Source: Microbacterium sp. nov. GSS16 (GTDB lineage: Bacteria; Actinomycetota; Actinomycetes; Actinomycetales; Microbacteriaceae). From it: a stretch of 64,000 nucleotides of DNA. The number at the start of each line of letters is the position of its first letter. Position 1 is the stretch's first letter. Shown here piece after piece: positions 10,555 through 19,602 of the stretch. The DNA is taken from contig NZ_CP116338.1 in NCBI RefSeq assembly GCF_028198145.1, forward strand, positions 2,604,001-2,668,000, given 5' to 3'. The position numbers were made by a program, and so were the translations under genes. The notes below the pieces were generated by a model. It was not told where the DNA came from. It saw only the letters and a list, made by a program, of their open reading frames with translations, and did no database searches.

Positions 10555-11867
10555 TCCCCCTCGACGCGCAGCACCGACACGACCCGCTCGACGACATCGC
10601 TCGCCGTCAGCCGGTCGACGGCGGCGCTCAGGGCGCTGTCGGTGGCACGGTGCGTCCCGATGATCAGCCGCGCGCTCTCCCGGTCGGTGCCGTCGGATGC
10701 CGGGATGACGGTCTGCACGAGCGTCGCGACGGACACGCCGCCGTCACTGAGCAGGCCGGCGATGGCCGCGAGCACACCCGCCTCGTCCGATACCTCGAGA
10801 GTGATCTGGTAGCGGGTGAGCACGTGGCCGATCGAGACGATCGGCAGGTTGGCGCGCGTGGATTCGCCGACGCCCGTGCCGCCGGCGATGTGCCGCCGTG
10901 CGGCCGAGACGACATCGCCGAGCACGGCGGATGCGGTCTGCACGCCGCCTGCACCGGCGCCGTAGAACATCAGCGATCCGGCGGCCTCGGCCTCGACGAA
11001 GACGGCGTTGTTCGCTCCGTGCACGGCGCCGAGCGGGTGATCGCGCGGGACGAGGGCCGGGTACACCCGCACCGAGATCGACTCGGGCCCACCCTCGCCG
11101 AGACGCTCGCACACGGCCAGCAGCTTGATGACGAAGCCGGCTTCCCTGGCCTCCTCGATCATGTCGGCGGTCACGCCCGTGATGCCCTCGCGATGCACGG
11201 CCTCGAGCGGAACCGCGGTGTGGAAGGCGAGCGATGCCAGGATCGCCGCCTTCTGCGCGGCGTCGTAGCCTTCCACATCGGCCGTCGGATCGGCCTCGGC
11301 GTAGCCGAGCCGCTGGGCGTCGGCGAGCACGTCGGCGAAGTCGGCGCCCTCGCCGTCCATGCGGTCGAGGATGTAGTTCGTCGTTCCGTTGACGATGCCC
11401 ATGATGCGCACCACCCTGTCGCCGGCCAGCGAGTCGCGGAGCGGGCGGATGATCGGGATCGCGCCGGCGGCCGCGGCCTCGTAGTAGACCGAGGCACCCA
11501 CCCGCTCGGCCGCTTCATAGATCTCCGGCCCGTGGGTGGCGAGCAGCGCCTTGTTCGCAGTGACGACGTCTGTGCCCGAGCCCAGGCCCAGCAGGATGTG
11601 GGAGCGAGCCGGCTCGATGCCGCCCATGAGCTCGATGACGATGTCGGATCCGGTGATCAGCGTCTCGGCGTCGGTGGTGAACAGCTCGCGAGGCAGGTCG
11701 ACGTCGCGTGGAGCGTCGACGTCGCGCACGGCGATGCCGGCGAGCTCCAGGCGGGCGCCGGCGCGGTCGGCGAGCTCGTCGCCGTGACGCAGTAGCAGGG
11801 AGGCCACCTGAGAGCCCACGGCTCCGGCTCCCAGCAGCGCCACACGAAGTCGTCGGTAGTCAGTCAT
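10551..11867 (-). CDS. hom: Homoserine dehydrogenase with C-terminal ACT domain
   Basis: This enzyme reduces aspartate semialdehyde to homoserine, the branch point to threonine and methionine. The 438-residue protein has a nucleotide-binding loop LLGAGAVGSQ at residues 10-19, NKALLATHG near 105 and the catalytic segment GIVNGTTNYI near 157. From about residue 355 it has an ACT domain, known in this family for threonine feedback inhibition. GAGGAG lies before the ATG. It follows lysA by 58 bp and overlaps thrB. Homoserine also feeds MetX (42964) further along the window. Confidence 0.96.
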   Translation of the reverse strand: MTDYRRLRVALLGAGAVGSQVASLLLRHGDELADRAGARLELAGIAVRDVDAPRDVDLPRELFTTDAETLITGSDIVIELMGGIEPARSHILLGLGSGTDVVTANKALLATHGPEIYEAAERVGASVYYEAAAAGAIPIIRPLRDSLAGDRVVRIMGIVNGTTNYILDRMDGEGADFADVLADAQRLGYAEADPTADVEGYDAAQKAAILASLAFHTAVPLEAVHREGITGVTADMIEEAREAGFVIKLLAVCERLGEGGPESISVRVYPALVPRDHPLGAVHGANNAVFVEAEAAGSLMFYGAGAGGVQTASAVLGDVVSAARRHIAGGTGVGESTRANLPIVSIGHVLTRYQITLEVSDEAGVLAAIAGLLSDGGVSVATLVQTVIPASDGTDRESARLIIGTHRATDSALSAAVDRLTASDVVERVVSVLRVEGE

Positions 11868-11925
11868 CTGCGCTCCTCAGCACGGTCGGGTCGGGGCTTT
11901 CGGTCTGGCCGCGGACGGCCCGGGC

Positions 11926-13317
11926 TCACTGCGGGATGCCCGCGTCGCGAGCGAGCAGGTCGGCGAGCGATTCGCCGCGCACGATCACGCGTGCCTCTCC
12001 GTCGGCCACGGCGACGATGGGCGGCCGGGGCACATGGTTGTAATTGCTCGACAGGGGCGCGCAGTAAGCTCCCGTGGCGGGGACGGCGAGAAGGTCGCCC
12101 GGGGTCAGATCGCCGGGCAGGTACTCGTGGTCGACGACGATGTCGCCCGACTCGCAGTGCTTGCCCACGACGCGCACCAGCACGGGATCGTCGGTGCCTA
12201 TCCGGGAGGCCAGGCGCGCCGAGTACTGCGCGCCGTACAGGGCCGGGCGGGCATTGTCGCTCATGCCTCCGTCGACGCTCACGTAGCGGCGAGTGGCCGT
12301 CTCGAGAGCGACGTCCTTGGTCGTCCCGATCTCGTAGAGGGTCACGCCGGCGTTGCCGACGATCGCCCGGCCCGGTTCGAACGAGAGTGCGGGCACGGGG
12401 ATGCCGCGGGCTGCGCACCCTTCGGCGACAGCCGCGACGATGCCGTCGGCGAGATCGGCGATGGGCGTCGGGTCGTCGACGCGCGTGTAAGCGATGCCGA
12501 ACCCTCCGCCGAGGTTGAGCTGGGGGATGGCGCCGCCCTCGAGCAGCTGCTGGTGCAGGTCGAGCAGGCGCGAGGCGGATTCACGGAACCCGGCGACCCC
12601 GAAGATCTGGGAGCCGATGTGGCAGTGGAGGCCGGCGAACACGAGTCCGTCGATCTCGCGGATCCGCGCGACGACGGCCGGCGCCTGCCCGAGCGGGAAG
12701 CCGAACTTCTGGTCCTCGTGGGCGGTCGCCAGGAAGTCGTGGGTCTCGGCGTGCACGCCGCTGTTCACGCGCAGCATGACCCGCTGCGACGCGCCGGTGC
12801 GGGAGACGATGGCGGCCAGACGCTCGACCTCGATGACGCTGTCGATGATGATGGTGCCCACGCCGGCATCCACGGCCCGCTCGAGCTCTGCCACCGACTT
12901 GTTGTTGCCGTGGAAACCCAGCCTCCCGGCATCCGCTCCCCCGGCCAGCGCCACCTCGAGCTCGCCGCCGGTGCAGACGTCGACGTTCAGCCCCTCGTCC
13001 AGCACCCAGCGCACGATCGACGTGTTCAGCAGAGCCTTGCCCGCGTAGTAGACGCGCGCCGTCGTTCCGTGAGCGACCGCCGCTCGCTCGAAGGCGGAGC
13101 GCAGCGCTGCAGCCCGGCGGCGCACCTCGGACTCGTCGATCACCTGCAGAGGCGTGCCGTGAACGCGGACCAGCTCGCCGACCGCCACGCCGGCGATGTG
13201 CAGCTCACCGTCGGCATCCCGCTGCGCCGACATCGGCCACACCCCCTCGACCAGGTCGTTGGCGTCGTCGGGGACGACCAGCCATCCGGGGGCGGGAGAG
13301 GAGTCGGGGGAATGCAC
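11926..13317 (-). CDS. lysA: Diaminopimelate decarboxylase
   Basis: The last step of lysine synthesis, converting meso-diaminopimelate to lysine with PLP. The 463-residue fold-III enzyme shows the PLP lysine in VYYAGKALLN near residue 93, LHCHIGSQI near 230, GGGFGIAY near 272, EPGR near 315 and the partner-subunit segment CESGD near 387. The GTG start gives an N-terminal extension of about 35 residues; an internal ATG (MSAQRD) at about residue 29 is possible. A minus-strand TAGAAT at 13377-13382 is a plausible -10. It heads the lysA-hom-thrB run. Confidence 0.95.
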   Translation of the reverse strand: MHSPDSSPAPGWLVVPDDANDLVEGVWPMSAQRDADGELHIAGVAVGELVRVHGTPLQVIDESEVRRRAAALRSAFERAAVAHGTTARVYYAGKALLNTSIVRWVLDEGLNVDVCTGGELEVALAGGADAGRLGFHGNNKSVAELERAVDAGVGTIIIDSVIEVERLAAIVSRTGASQRVMLRVNSGVHAETHDFLATAHEDQKFGFPLGQAPAVVARIREIDGLVFAGLHCHIGSQIFGVAGFRESASRLLDLHQQLLEGGAIPQLNLGGGFGIAYTRVDDPTPIADLADGIVAAVAEGCAARGIPVPALSFEPGRAIVGNAGVTLYEIGTTKDVALETATRRYVSVDGGMSDNARPALYGAQYSARLASRIGTDDPVLVRVVGKHCESGDIVVDHEYLPGDLTPGDLLAVPATGAYCAPLSSNYNHVPRPPIVAVADGEARVIVRGESLADLLARDAGIPQ

Positions 13318-13439
13318 GCAGCGCCAATCGGGTCACGGTTCTGACGGGGTTCGCCGTGGAGACGAGGTCGACCCTGATTCTAGGACACCCCCGAGTCAAC
13401 CCCCGTTCACATTCCGACGCACTCAATAGTGTGGTGAAG

Positions 13440-14492
13440 ATGGAGAGGCCGACGAGTTCCGACCCCGGTTCGACCCCTGAGCAGAAGGGATGGATGGCGC
13501 GGACATCTGCGAAGGTGATCCGCCGCCTGCTGCAGCTGCGCATCGTGCGCGCCGCGCTGCTCTACACCGGCAGGCGCGGGCCGATGCTCGCCGATGCGGT
13601 CACGTACCGCGCGCTGTTCAGCGTGTTCGCCGCCGTGCTGCTCGGGTTCTCGGCGGCGGCGCTCTGGCTCTCACAGGACGCCGCGGCCTGGACCGCCGTC
13701 GTCTCGGCCGTGGACTCGGCAGTGCCCGGTCTCATCGCGACCGGCGACGACAAGGGCATCGTCGACCTCGATGACATCAAGGCGCCGGGCGGGCTGTCGG
13801 TCGCAGGGGTGATCTCGCTGATCGGTCTCATCGGCTCGGCGCTCGGGGCGATCGGGTCGATGCGCAATGCGGTGCGCACGATCGCCGGGACGGAGTCCGC
13901 CGATGTGATGTGGTACCTCGTGCTGCTGCGCAGCGTGCTGCTCGCGCTGATCATCGGCGGCACCTTCGTCGCCGCCGCAGGCCTCACCTTCGCCGGGGAG
14001 CTGATCGTGGGCTGGTTCGCCGGGATCGTGGGAGTCGCCGGCGACTCGGCCGTGGTGTTCTGGACGGTGCGTCTGCTGTCGATGGTGATCGTGTTCGCGC
14101 TGGATGCCGTTCTCATCGCCGCGGTGTACCGGATGCTGTCCGGCGTGCGCGCCTCGGCCGGCGTGCTGTGGGGCGGCGCCGCGATCGGTGCGGTGGGCCT
14201 GCTCGTCCTTCAGGAGCTGTCGAGCCTGTTCGTCGGCGGCGCGAGATCGAATCCGCTGCTCGCCTCGTTCGCGTCGCTGCTGGCGCTGCTGCTGTGGCTG
14301 AACCTCTCGTCGCAGGTCATCCTGCTGGCGAGTGCCCTGATCACGATCTCGCACCGCGAGCGCAGCGACCGGGTCGCGGAGCGCTTCGGCGCCGAGACGC
14401 TGCCCGAGTTCGCGCTGCGTCGGGCAGAGGACGACGTGCGAGCCGCCACGGCGAATCTGCGCGCGGCGCAGAAGGCGGCAGCTCCCGAGTGA
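13440..14492 (+). CDS. YihY/virulence factor BrkB family membrane protein
   Basis: A 350-residue membrane protein with about six transmembrane helices between residues 45 and 305, in the pattern of the YihY/BrkB (formerly wrongly RNase BN) family. The family has no settled biochemical role; envelope or transport functions have been proposed. The ATG at 13440 is preceded by TAGTGT at 13427-13432 with a 7-nt gap, so a leaderless start is likely; in-frame GTG codons at 13431 and 13434 are alternatives. It stands alone between lysA (divergent) and the LmeA-like gene (convergent). Confidence 0.75.
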   Translation: MERPTSSDPGSTPEQKGWMARTSAKVIRRLLQLRIVRAALLYTGRRGPMLADAVTYRALFSVFAAVLLGFSAAALWLSQDAAAWTAVVSAVDSAVPGLIATGDDKGIVDLDDIKAPGGLSVAGVISLIGLIGSALGAIGSMRNAVRTIAGTESADVMWYLVLLRSVLLALIIGGTFVAAAGLTFAGELIVGWFAGIVGVAGDSAVVFWTVRLLSMVIVFALDAVLIAAVYRMLSGVRASAGVLWGGAAIGAVGLLVLQELSSLFVGGARSNPLLASFASLLALLLWLNLSSQVILLASALITISHRERSDRVAERFGAETLPEFALRRAEDDVRAATANLRAAQKAAAPE

Positions 14493-14574
14493 CCCGCACT
14501 GCGGCCGCCTGAGCCTGCCGAAGGGCCGCGCTCCCAGGGCGGGCGGGCTCTCGACGGGTCGAGGGTCCGGGGAG

Positions 14575-15342
14575 CTAGGAGCGGGGGCAGGTCCCGGGCT
14601 CGAGGAGCGCCGGGTCGACCGCTATGCGACCATCGGCGGCGATGTCGGCGACGGCGCGGCTGCCCTCGACGCGCAGACCGGTGAGGGTGATGCCGGCGGG
14701 AAGACGGTCGGCGATGCAGATGCGCTGCGGCTGTGTGATCGCCGCGCCCGCCGCACCGACCAGGCCCGAGACGGCATCCAGGTTCACCGCCGCTCCGTTG
14801 AACATCACCGCGACGGGTGTCAGCACCAGATCGCCGTCTTCGGCCCCGGGCGTCACGGTGAGCCCGACGGGGATCCGACTGCCGAAGAGCTCGAGGTCGG
14901 CCTCTATCGTCGCGTCAGGCTCTGTCAGCTCGATGCCCGAGATCGGCAGCGACGACGCCTCCAGCAGCGAGCCGAACTGGCTCTGATCGATCGAGACCGT
15001 GCCCTCCGCCGCGCCCAGTGCTCCTCCCGAGACCGGGACGTCGCGGGCGGTGACCCGCGCGGAGCCGGTGATGCCGCCGATGGTGACCTCTTCCGAGGCG
15101 AGCTTCACCTCGTCGAGGGTGCCTGTGATCAGCTGCGGCAGCATCACTCCCGCCACCTGCACGTCGAGCTGCTGCTCCTCGGGCAGATCGAGGTTCGAGA
15201 TCACGAGCGAGCGGATCGTGTTCGGCACGATGGCACGCGCGACGAGCTCTCCCGCGGCCACGAGAGCCGCCAGCACCAGCACGATGACGAGCACGACCCA
15301 AGGCCAGCGAGGTCGACGCGTGGTGGCGGCCGCGTTCGTCAT
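14575..15342 (-). CDS. LmeA-like DUF2993 envelope lipid-binding protein
   Basis: A 255-residue protein with one N-terminal membrane anchor or uncleaved signal (residues 15-37) and an exported domain of the DUF2993/LmeA type. In mycobacteria LmeA binds phospholipid and supports lipomannan maturation and envelope integrity; carrying that over to this protein is inference. The C-terminus holds two cysteines that could form a disulfide. ATG is 4 bp downstream of the argS stop, so it likely shares the argS transcript. Confidence 0.7.
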   Translation of the reverse strand: MTNAAATTRRPRWPWVVLVIVLVLAALVAAGELVARAIVPNTIRSLVISNLDLPEEQQLDVQVAGVMLPQLITGTLDEVKLASEEVTIGGITGSARVTARDVPVSGGALGAAEGTVSIDQSQFGSLLEASSLPISGIELTEPDATIEADLELFGSRIPVGLTVTPGAEDGDLVLTPVAVMFNGAAVNLDAVSGLVGAAGAAITQPQRICIADRLPAGITLTGLRVEGSRAVADIAADGRIAVDPALLEPGTCPRS

Positions 15343-15346
15343 CGGG

Positions 15347-17011
15347 TCACATCCGCTCGGGGGCCGAGACGCCGAGCAGGTCGAGCCCGTTGCGCAGCAC
15401 CTGTCCGGTGGCGTCGTTCAGCCACAGCCGCGTGCGATGCACCGTCTCGATCGGATCGTCGCCCTTCGGGATCACGCGGCAGCTGTCGTACCAGCGGTGG
15501 TACAGGCCCGCGAGCTCCTCGAGGTAGCGCGCGATGCGATGCGGTTCACGCACCTCGGCGGCGAACGCCACCAGGCGGGGGAACTCCTGCAGCGCGCCGA
15601 GCAGAGCGCTCTCGGTCTCGTGCGTGAGCAGCTCAGGAGCGAACTCCGAACGGTCGACGCCGGAGTCGCCGGCATTGCGCGCCACATTGTGCGTGCGAGC
15701 GTGCGCGTACTGCACGTAGAACACCGGGTTGTCGTTGGTGCGCTTCTGCAGCAGCTCGGGATCGAGATCGAGCGGCGAATCGGCAGGCGAGCGCTCCAGC
15801 GCGTAGCGCAGCGCATCGGTGCCGATCCATGCCCGCAGATCGTCCATCTCGATGATGTTCCCGGCACGCTTGGACAGACGAGCGCCACGCACCGAGACGA
15901 GCTGACCGATCAGCACCTCGATGTTCTTCTCGGGGTCTTCACCCGCCGCGCCCGCGACCGCCTTGAGGCGGTGCACGTAACCGTGGTGGTCCGCACCGAG
16001 CAGATAGATCTTGTTCTGGAAGCCGCGGTCGCTCTTGTTCAGGTAGTAGGCGGCATCGGCGGCGAAGTACGTGTACTCGCCGTTCGAGCGCCGGATGACG
16101 CGGTCCTTGTCATCGCCGAAGTCGGTGGTGCGCACCCAGACGGCGCCCTCCTCGTCGAACACATGCCCCTGAGCGCGCAGCCGGTCGACCGCCTGATCGA
16201 CGAGGCTCGCGCCGTCAGGTCCCGCGGCATGCAGAGTCCGCTCCGAGAACCACACGTCGAAGGGCACGTTGAACGCGGCGAGGGATGCCCGGATCTCGGC
16301 CAGCTGATACTCGTATGCCTGATCACGCGCGATCACGAGCTGCTCGACCTCGGGAAGATCGAGAAGACCCGGGTGCGCGGCGAGCACGCGTGCGGCGAGT
16401 TCGGCGATGTACTCCCCCGGATAGCCGCCCTCCGGCGTCGGCTCGCCCTTGGCGGCCGCGACGATCGACTGCGCGAACCGCTCCATCTGCGCCCCGGCGT
16501 CGTTGATGTAGTACTCGCGCACGGCATCCGCCCCGCTGGCCAGCAGCAGGCGCACGATCGAGTCACCCAGAGCAGCCCACCGGGTGTGGCCGATGTGCAG
16601 CGGTCCGACCGGGTTCGCCGAGACGAACTCGACGTTCACCGAGACTCCGGCCTGGGATTCGTTGGTGCCGTACGACGCGCCCGCATCGACGATGGTCTTC
16701 GCGAGGGCGCCGGCCGCGCCGGCCTCGAGACGGATGTTGATGAATCCAGGACCGGCGATCTCGACACCCTGGATGCCGTCGATTCCGGCCAGGTCGTCGG
16801 CGATCCGCTGCGCGAGATCACGGGGACTCGAGCCCAGCCGCTTGGCCAGACGCATCGCGATGTTCGTCGACCAGTCACCGTGATCCCGATTGCGGGGACG
16901 CTCGAGCACGATGTCCGCAGCGTCGACGCCGAGTGCCTCATCCGGTCGCAGCGACGCCGCGATCGGGTCGAGGACGGCGAGGACGGCGGCGGAGAGGGCT
17001 TCAGGGTTCAT
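15347..17011 (-). CDS. argS: Arginyl-tRNA synthetase
   Basis: A class I aminoacyl-tRNA synthetase of 554 residues. The HIGH motif is HIGHTR near residue 139 and the KMSKS-equivalent is RLSKRAG near 375. The N-terminal Add-1 tRNA-binding domain and the C-terminal helical anticodon-binding (DALR) domain are both present. TAGACT at 17021-17026 ends 9 nt before the ATG, so the transcript would be almost leaderless. In mycobacteria argS directly precedes lysA; here the LmeA-like and YihY genes lie between. Confidence 0.96.
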   Translation of the reverse strand: MNPEALSAAVLAVLDPIAASLRPDEALGVDAADIVLERPRNRDHGDWSTNIAMRLAKRLGSSPRDLAQRIADDLAGIDGIQGVEIAGPGFINIRLEAGAAGALAKTIVDAGASYGTNESQAGVSVNVEFVSANPVGPLHIGHTRWAALGDSIVRLLLASGADAVREYYINDAGAQMERFAQSIVAAAKGEPTPEGGYPGEYIAELAARVLAAHPGLLDLPEVEQLVIARDQAYEYQLAEIRASLAAFNVPFDVWFSERTLHAAGPDGASLVDQAVDRLRAQGHVFDEEGAVWVRTTDFGDDKDRVIRRSNGEYTYFAADAAYYLNKSDRGFQNKIYLLGADHHGYVHRLKAVAGAAGEDPEKNIEVLIGQLVSVRGARLSKRAGNIIEMDDLRAWIGTDALRYALERSPADSPLDLDPELLQKRTNDNPVFYVQYAHARTHNVARNAGDSGVDRSEFAPELLTHETESALLGALQEFPRLVAFAAEVREPHRIARYLEELAGLYHRWYDSCRVIPKGDDPIETVHRTRLWLNDATGQVLRNGLDLLGVSAPERM

Positions 17012-17020
17012 AGGAGACCA

Positions 17021-17026
17021 AGTCTA
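17021..17026 (-). promoter_or_regulatory. Candidate -10 box of argS
   Basis: TAGACT on the minus strand, separated from the argS ATG by 9 nt. This predicts a leader of about 2-3 nt. Confidence 0.5.
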
Positions 17027-17107
17027 CGGCTCGCCGCATCTCCGACTCGAAACAGGCGGGGCGGTGGCGCCGCCGGCCTTCGTGATTCATTCGTGACGAG
17101 GCGATGT

Positions 17108-17139
17108 TTGACGTTTTCGTCGCATGAGAATAGTTTTCA
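17108..17139 (+). promoter_or_regulatory. Promoter and candidate RpiR operator before the ngc-like operon
   Basis: TTGACG at 17108-17113 and TAGTTT at 17131-17136 are spaced by 17 bp, a good sigma-70-type promoter. A near-palindrome TGAGAATAGTTTTCA (17125-17139, one arm mismatch) overlaps the -10 and would suit a repressor. The following gene encodes an RpiR regulator, so autoregulation is likely. The operator assignment is inference. Confidence 0.55.
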
Positions 17140-17198
17140 GTGCAACGGGGATCCCGGACGAGGGCTCGCGCTCTCGCCCCGCAAAGAACCTGGAGGCA

Positions 17199-18125
17199 AT
17201 GGTGCCACGGACCCGCGACAACGGAAACGGCCTGACGATCGCACGACGCATCGCAGACCGTCGTCGCGCCATGCCGGCGGCGATGAGCAGGATCGCCGAC
17301 GTCATCGCCGAGCATCCTGCCGCTCCGGTCGAGATGACGATCACCGAACTGGCCGGCCACGCCGGAACGTCGGCGGCCACCGTCACCCGGTTCTGCCGCG
17401 CGCTCGGCTTCGACGGGTACACGCAGTTCCGGGTGGGCGTCGCCTCCGAGATCGGTCGGGGCGATGCCGAAGAGAGCTGGCACGCCGACATGGGGCGCGA
17501 ATTGAGCGCATCCGACGAGCCCGGCAAGATCCTGCAGACGCTGCTGAGCCTGCACATCGAGAGCCTGCAGAGCACCGCCTCCGGCCTCGACCTCGACTCC
17601 GTCCTGCGCGCGGCGGACGCGATCACGGCGGCGCGCCACGTCGACATCTACGGTGTCGGCGGGAGCGGGGTCATGGCTCGGGAGTTCCAGGGGCGGCTGT
17701 ACCGCATCGGCGTGAACGCGCACAGCTGGTCCGACGTGCACGACGGTCTCACCAGCGCTGTCCTGCAGGATCAGTCGTCGGTCGCGATCGGCATCTCGAG
17801 CACCGGTCGCACCGAGGAGACGGTGCAGATGCTCTCCCAGGCGCGCTCGGCCGGGGCGTTCACCGTCGCCATAACCCACGACAGCGACTCGCCGCTCGCC
17901 GCGCTCGCCGACATCTCGCTCGCCACCGCTGAGCCCACCGCCTACCTGCGTCCGGACGACCTGTCGGTCAAGCACTCCCAGCTGCTCGTGCTGGACCTGC
18001 TCTACGTGCTCGCCGCGCAGCAGACCTTCGGCGTGGCCTCCACCCGCCTGGCGGCCAGCGCGATGGCCGTGGCTCCGCACCGCCGGGCGCCGCGCACCCA
18101 CCGGCCCGATGCCGCCGTGCCCTGA
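17199..18125 (+). CDS. RpiR-family sugar-phosphate responsive transcriptional regulator
   Basis: A 308-residue regulator with an N-terminal RpiR helix-turn-helix domain (residues about 15-90, with GTSAATVTRFCRALGF as recognition region) and a C-terminal SIS sugar-isomerase domain from about 120 to 260, which senses phosphosugars. The ATG at 17199 is set by TGGAGG just upstream. It is followed after 58 bp by a GlcNAc/chitobiose-type importer, so it probably controls that operon. In Streptomyces the equivalent importer is under the GntR regulator DasR, so the regulator type differs here. Confidence 0.85.
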   Translation: MVPRTRDNGNGLTIARRIADRRRAMPAAMSRIADVIAEHPAAPVEMTITELAGHAGTSAATVTRFCRALGFDGYTQFRVGVASEIGRGDAEESWHADMGRELSASDEPGKILQTLLSLHIESLQSTASGLDLDSVLRAADAITAARHVDIYGVGGSGVMAREFQGRLYRIGVNAHSWSDVHDGLTSAVLQDQSSVAIGISSTGRTEETVQMLSQARSAGAFTVAITHDSDSPLAALADISLATAEPTAYLRPDDLSVKHSQLLVLDLLYVLAAQQTFGVASTRLAASAMAVAPHRRAPRTHRPDAAVP

Positions 18126-18183
18126 ACCCACGGAAGACCCCGAACCCGAATACCGATTCACACCCACAACGGAAGGTAAAGAG

Positions 18184-19602
18184 ATGGACATCAAGGACGC
18201 ATCCATCAGCCGTCGCAACCTGCTGCGCGGTGCAGCGGCCGCAGCGCTGCTGCTGCCGTTCAGCGCCACCCTCGCCTCGTGCGCTGCTCCCGGCGGCGGC
18301 GGAGGCGACAAGGCACCGGCCGGTGAAGTCACCGCGGACAACCCGTTCGGCGTGGCAGCCAACTCGAAGGTCGACGCGGTCATCTTCAACGGCGGCTACG
18401 GCATCGACTACGTCGAGAACTCCGCGAAGCTGATGGAGAAGAGCAAGGGCCTGGACGGCGTGACGGTGAAGGTCTCGCCGTCGACCAAGATCGCCACCGA
18501 GCTGCAGCCGCGGTTCGTCGGCGGCAACCCGCCCGACCTCATCGACAATTCCGGTGCGAACTCGATCGGCTGGAACACGATCCTCGAGCAGCTCGAAGAG
18601 CTCGACGACGTGCTCGACGCCAAGAACAGCGACGGTGAGACGATCAGCGACACCGTCTTCGCCGGTGTCAAGGACCCCGGCACGTTCGATGGCAAGTTCG
18701 TCGCGCTCAACTACGTGCTGACGGTCTACGGCATCTGGTACTCGTCGAGCCTCTTCGAGCAGAACGGCTGGACGGTTCCCACGAGCTGGCAGGACCTCAA
18801 GGACCTCGGCGCCAAGGCCAAGGAGCAGGGCAAGTACCTGTTCCTCTGGGGCAAGGAGGCGGCGACCTACTACCAGACGATGGTCATCGACTCGGCGGTC
18901 GTCCAGGCCGGCGACGACGTGCGACTCCCCCTGGAGAACCTCGCCGAAGACGCCTGGTCGCACCCTGTGCTGCAGGACATCCTGAACATCTTCTACGAGC
19001 TGATCCAGGCCGGCTACGTCAAGCCGGGCGGCTCGGGCACGCAGTTCACCGAGGCGCAGGCGCAGTGGAGCAACGGCCAGGAGGCCCTGCTCTACCCGTC
19101 GGGCTCGTGGATCGAGAACGAGATGAAGGATCAGACGGCCGACGGATTCAAGATGAAGGGCATCTCCGAGCTGCCGCTGGACGGCAACCAGACGACGCCC
19201 GCCGGCACGGCACGCGTCGAGGCGGGCGAGCCGTTCATCGTCCCGTCGAAGGCGAAGAACCCCGAGGGCGGCAAGGAGCTGCTTCGCACCATGCTGTCGA
19301 AGGAGGCTGCCACCGACTTCGCCAAGAGCAAGCTCGCGCCCACGGTCGTCAAGGACACCGTCCCGGCCGACGGATTCGGTTCGACCGCGCTGGTCTCGCA
19401 GTCCGAGATCATCGATGCGGCGGGCAGCAACGTCTTCACGATCAAGTCGACGAACCTGTACGGCATGAACGGCGACCAGCTGCCGATCTGGAACTCGTTC
19501 CTCGACGGCAAGATGGACGTCGCCACGCTCACCAAGCAGCTGCAGGCGCTGGTCGACAAGGTGCGGGAGGACGACTCCATCAACAAGATCGAGATCAAGT
19601 GA
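18184..19602 (+). CDS. Sugar ABC transporter substrate-binding lipoprotein, NgcE-like
   Basis: A 472-residue solute-binding protein. The start has a twin-arginine pattern (SRRNLLRG) followed by a hydrophobic stretch and the lipobox LASC, so it is probably a Tat-exported lipoprotein. The mature part begins with GEVTADNPFGV and contains QPRFVGGNPPDL, features I associate with the NgcE N-acetylglucosamine/diacetylchitobiose binding protein of Streptomyces. GGAAGG precedes the ATG. The stop overlaps the next permease start. Substrate is inferred from resemblance and from the neighbouring RpiR regulator; other oligosaccharides are possible. Confidence 0.8.
   Translation: MDIKDASISRRNLLRGAAAAALLLPFSATLASCAAPGGGGGDKAPAGEVTADNPFGVAANSKVDAVIFNGGYGIDYVENSAKLMEKSKGLDGVTVKVSPSTKIATELQPRFVGGNPPDLIDNSGANSIGWNTILEQLEELDDVLDAKNSDGETISDTVFAGVKDPGTFDGKFVALNYVLTVYGIWYSSSLFEQNGWTVPTSWQDLKDLGAKAKEQGKYLFLWGKEAATYYQTMVIDSAVVQAGDDVRLPLENLAEDAWSHPVLQDILNIFYELIQAGYVKPGGSGTQFTEAQAQWSNGQEALLYPSGSWIENEMKDQTADGFKMKGISELPLDGNQTTPAGTARVEAGEPFIVPSKAKNPEGGKELLRTMLSKEAATDFAKSKLAPTVVKDTVPADGFGSTALVSQSEIIDAAGSNVFTIKSTNLYGMNGDQLPIWNSFLDGKMDVATLTKQLQALVDKVREDDSINKIEIK

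Noticed and set aside
14493..14574. Intergenic palindromic segment resembling the CTGAGCCTGTCGAAGG repeat of actinobacteria
   Set aside because: Only one degenerate half (CTGAGCCTGCCGAAGG) and a 6-bp CTCGAC/GTCGAG stem are present; too weak to call a repeat or a firm terminator.
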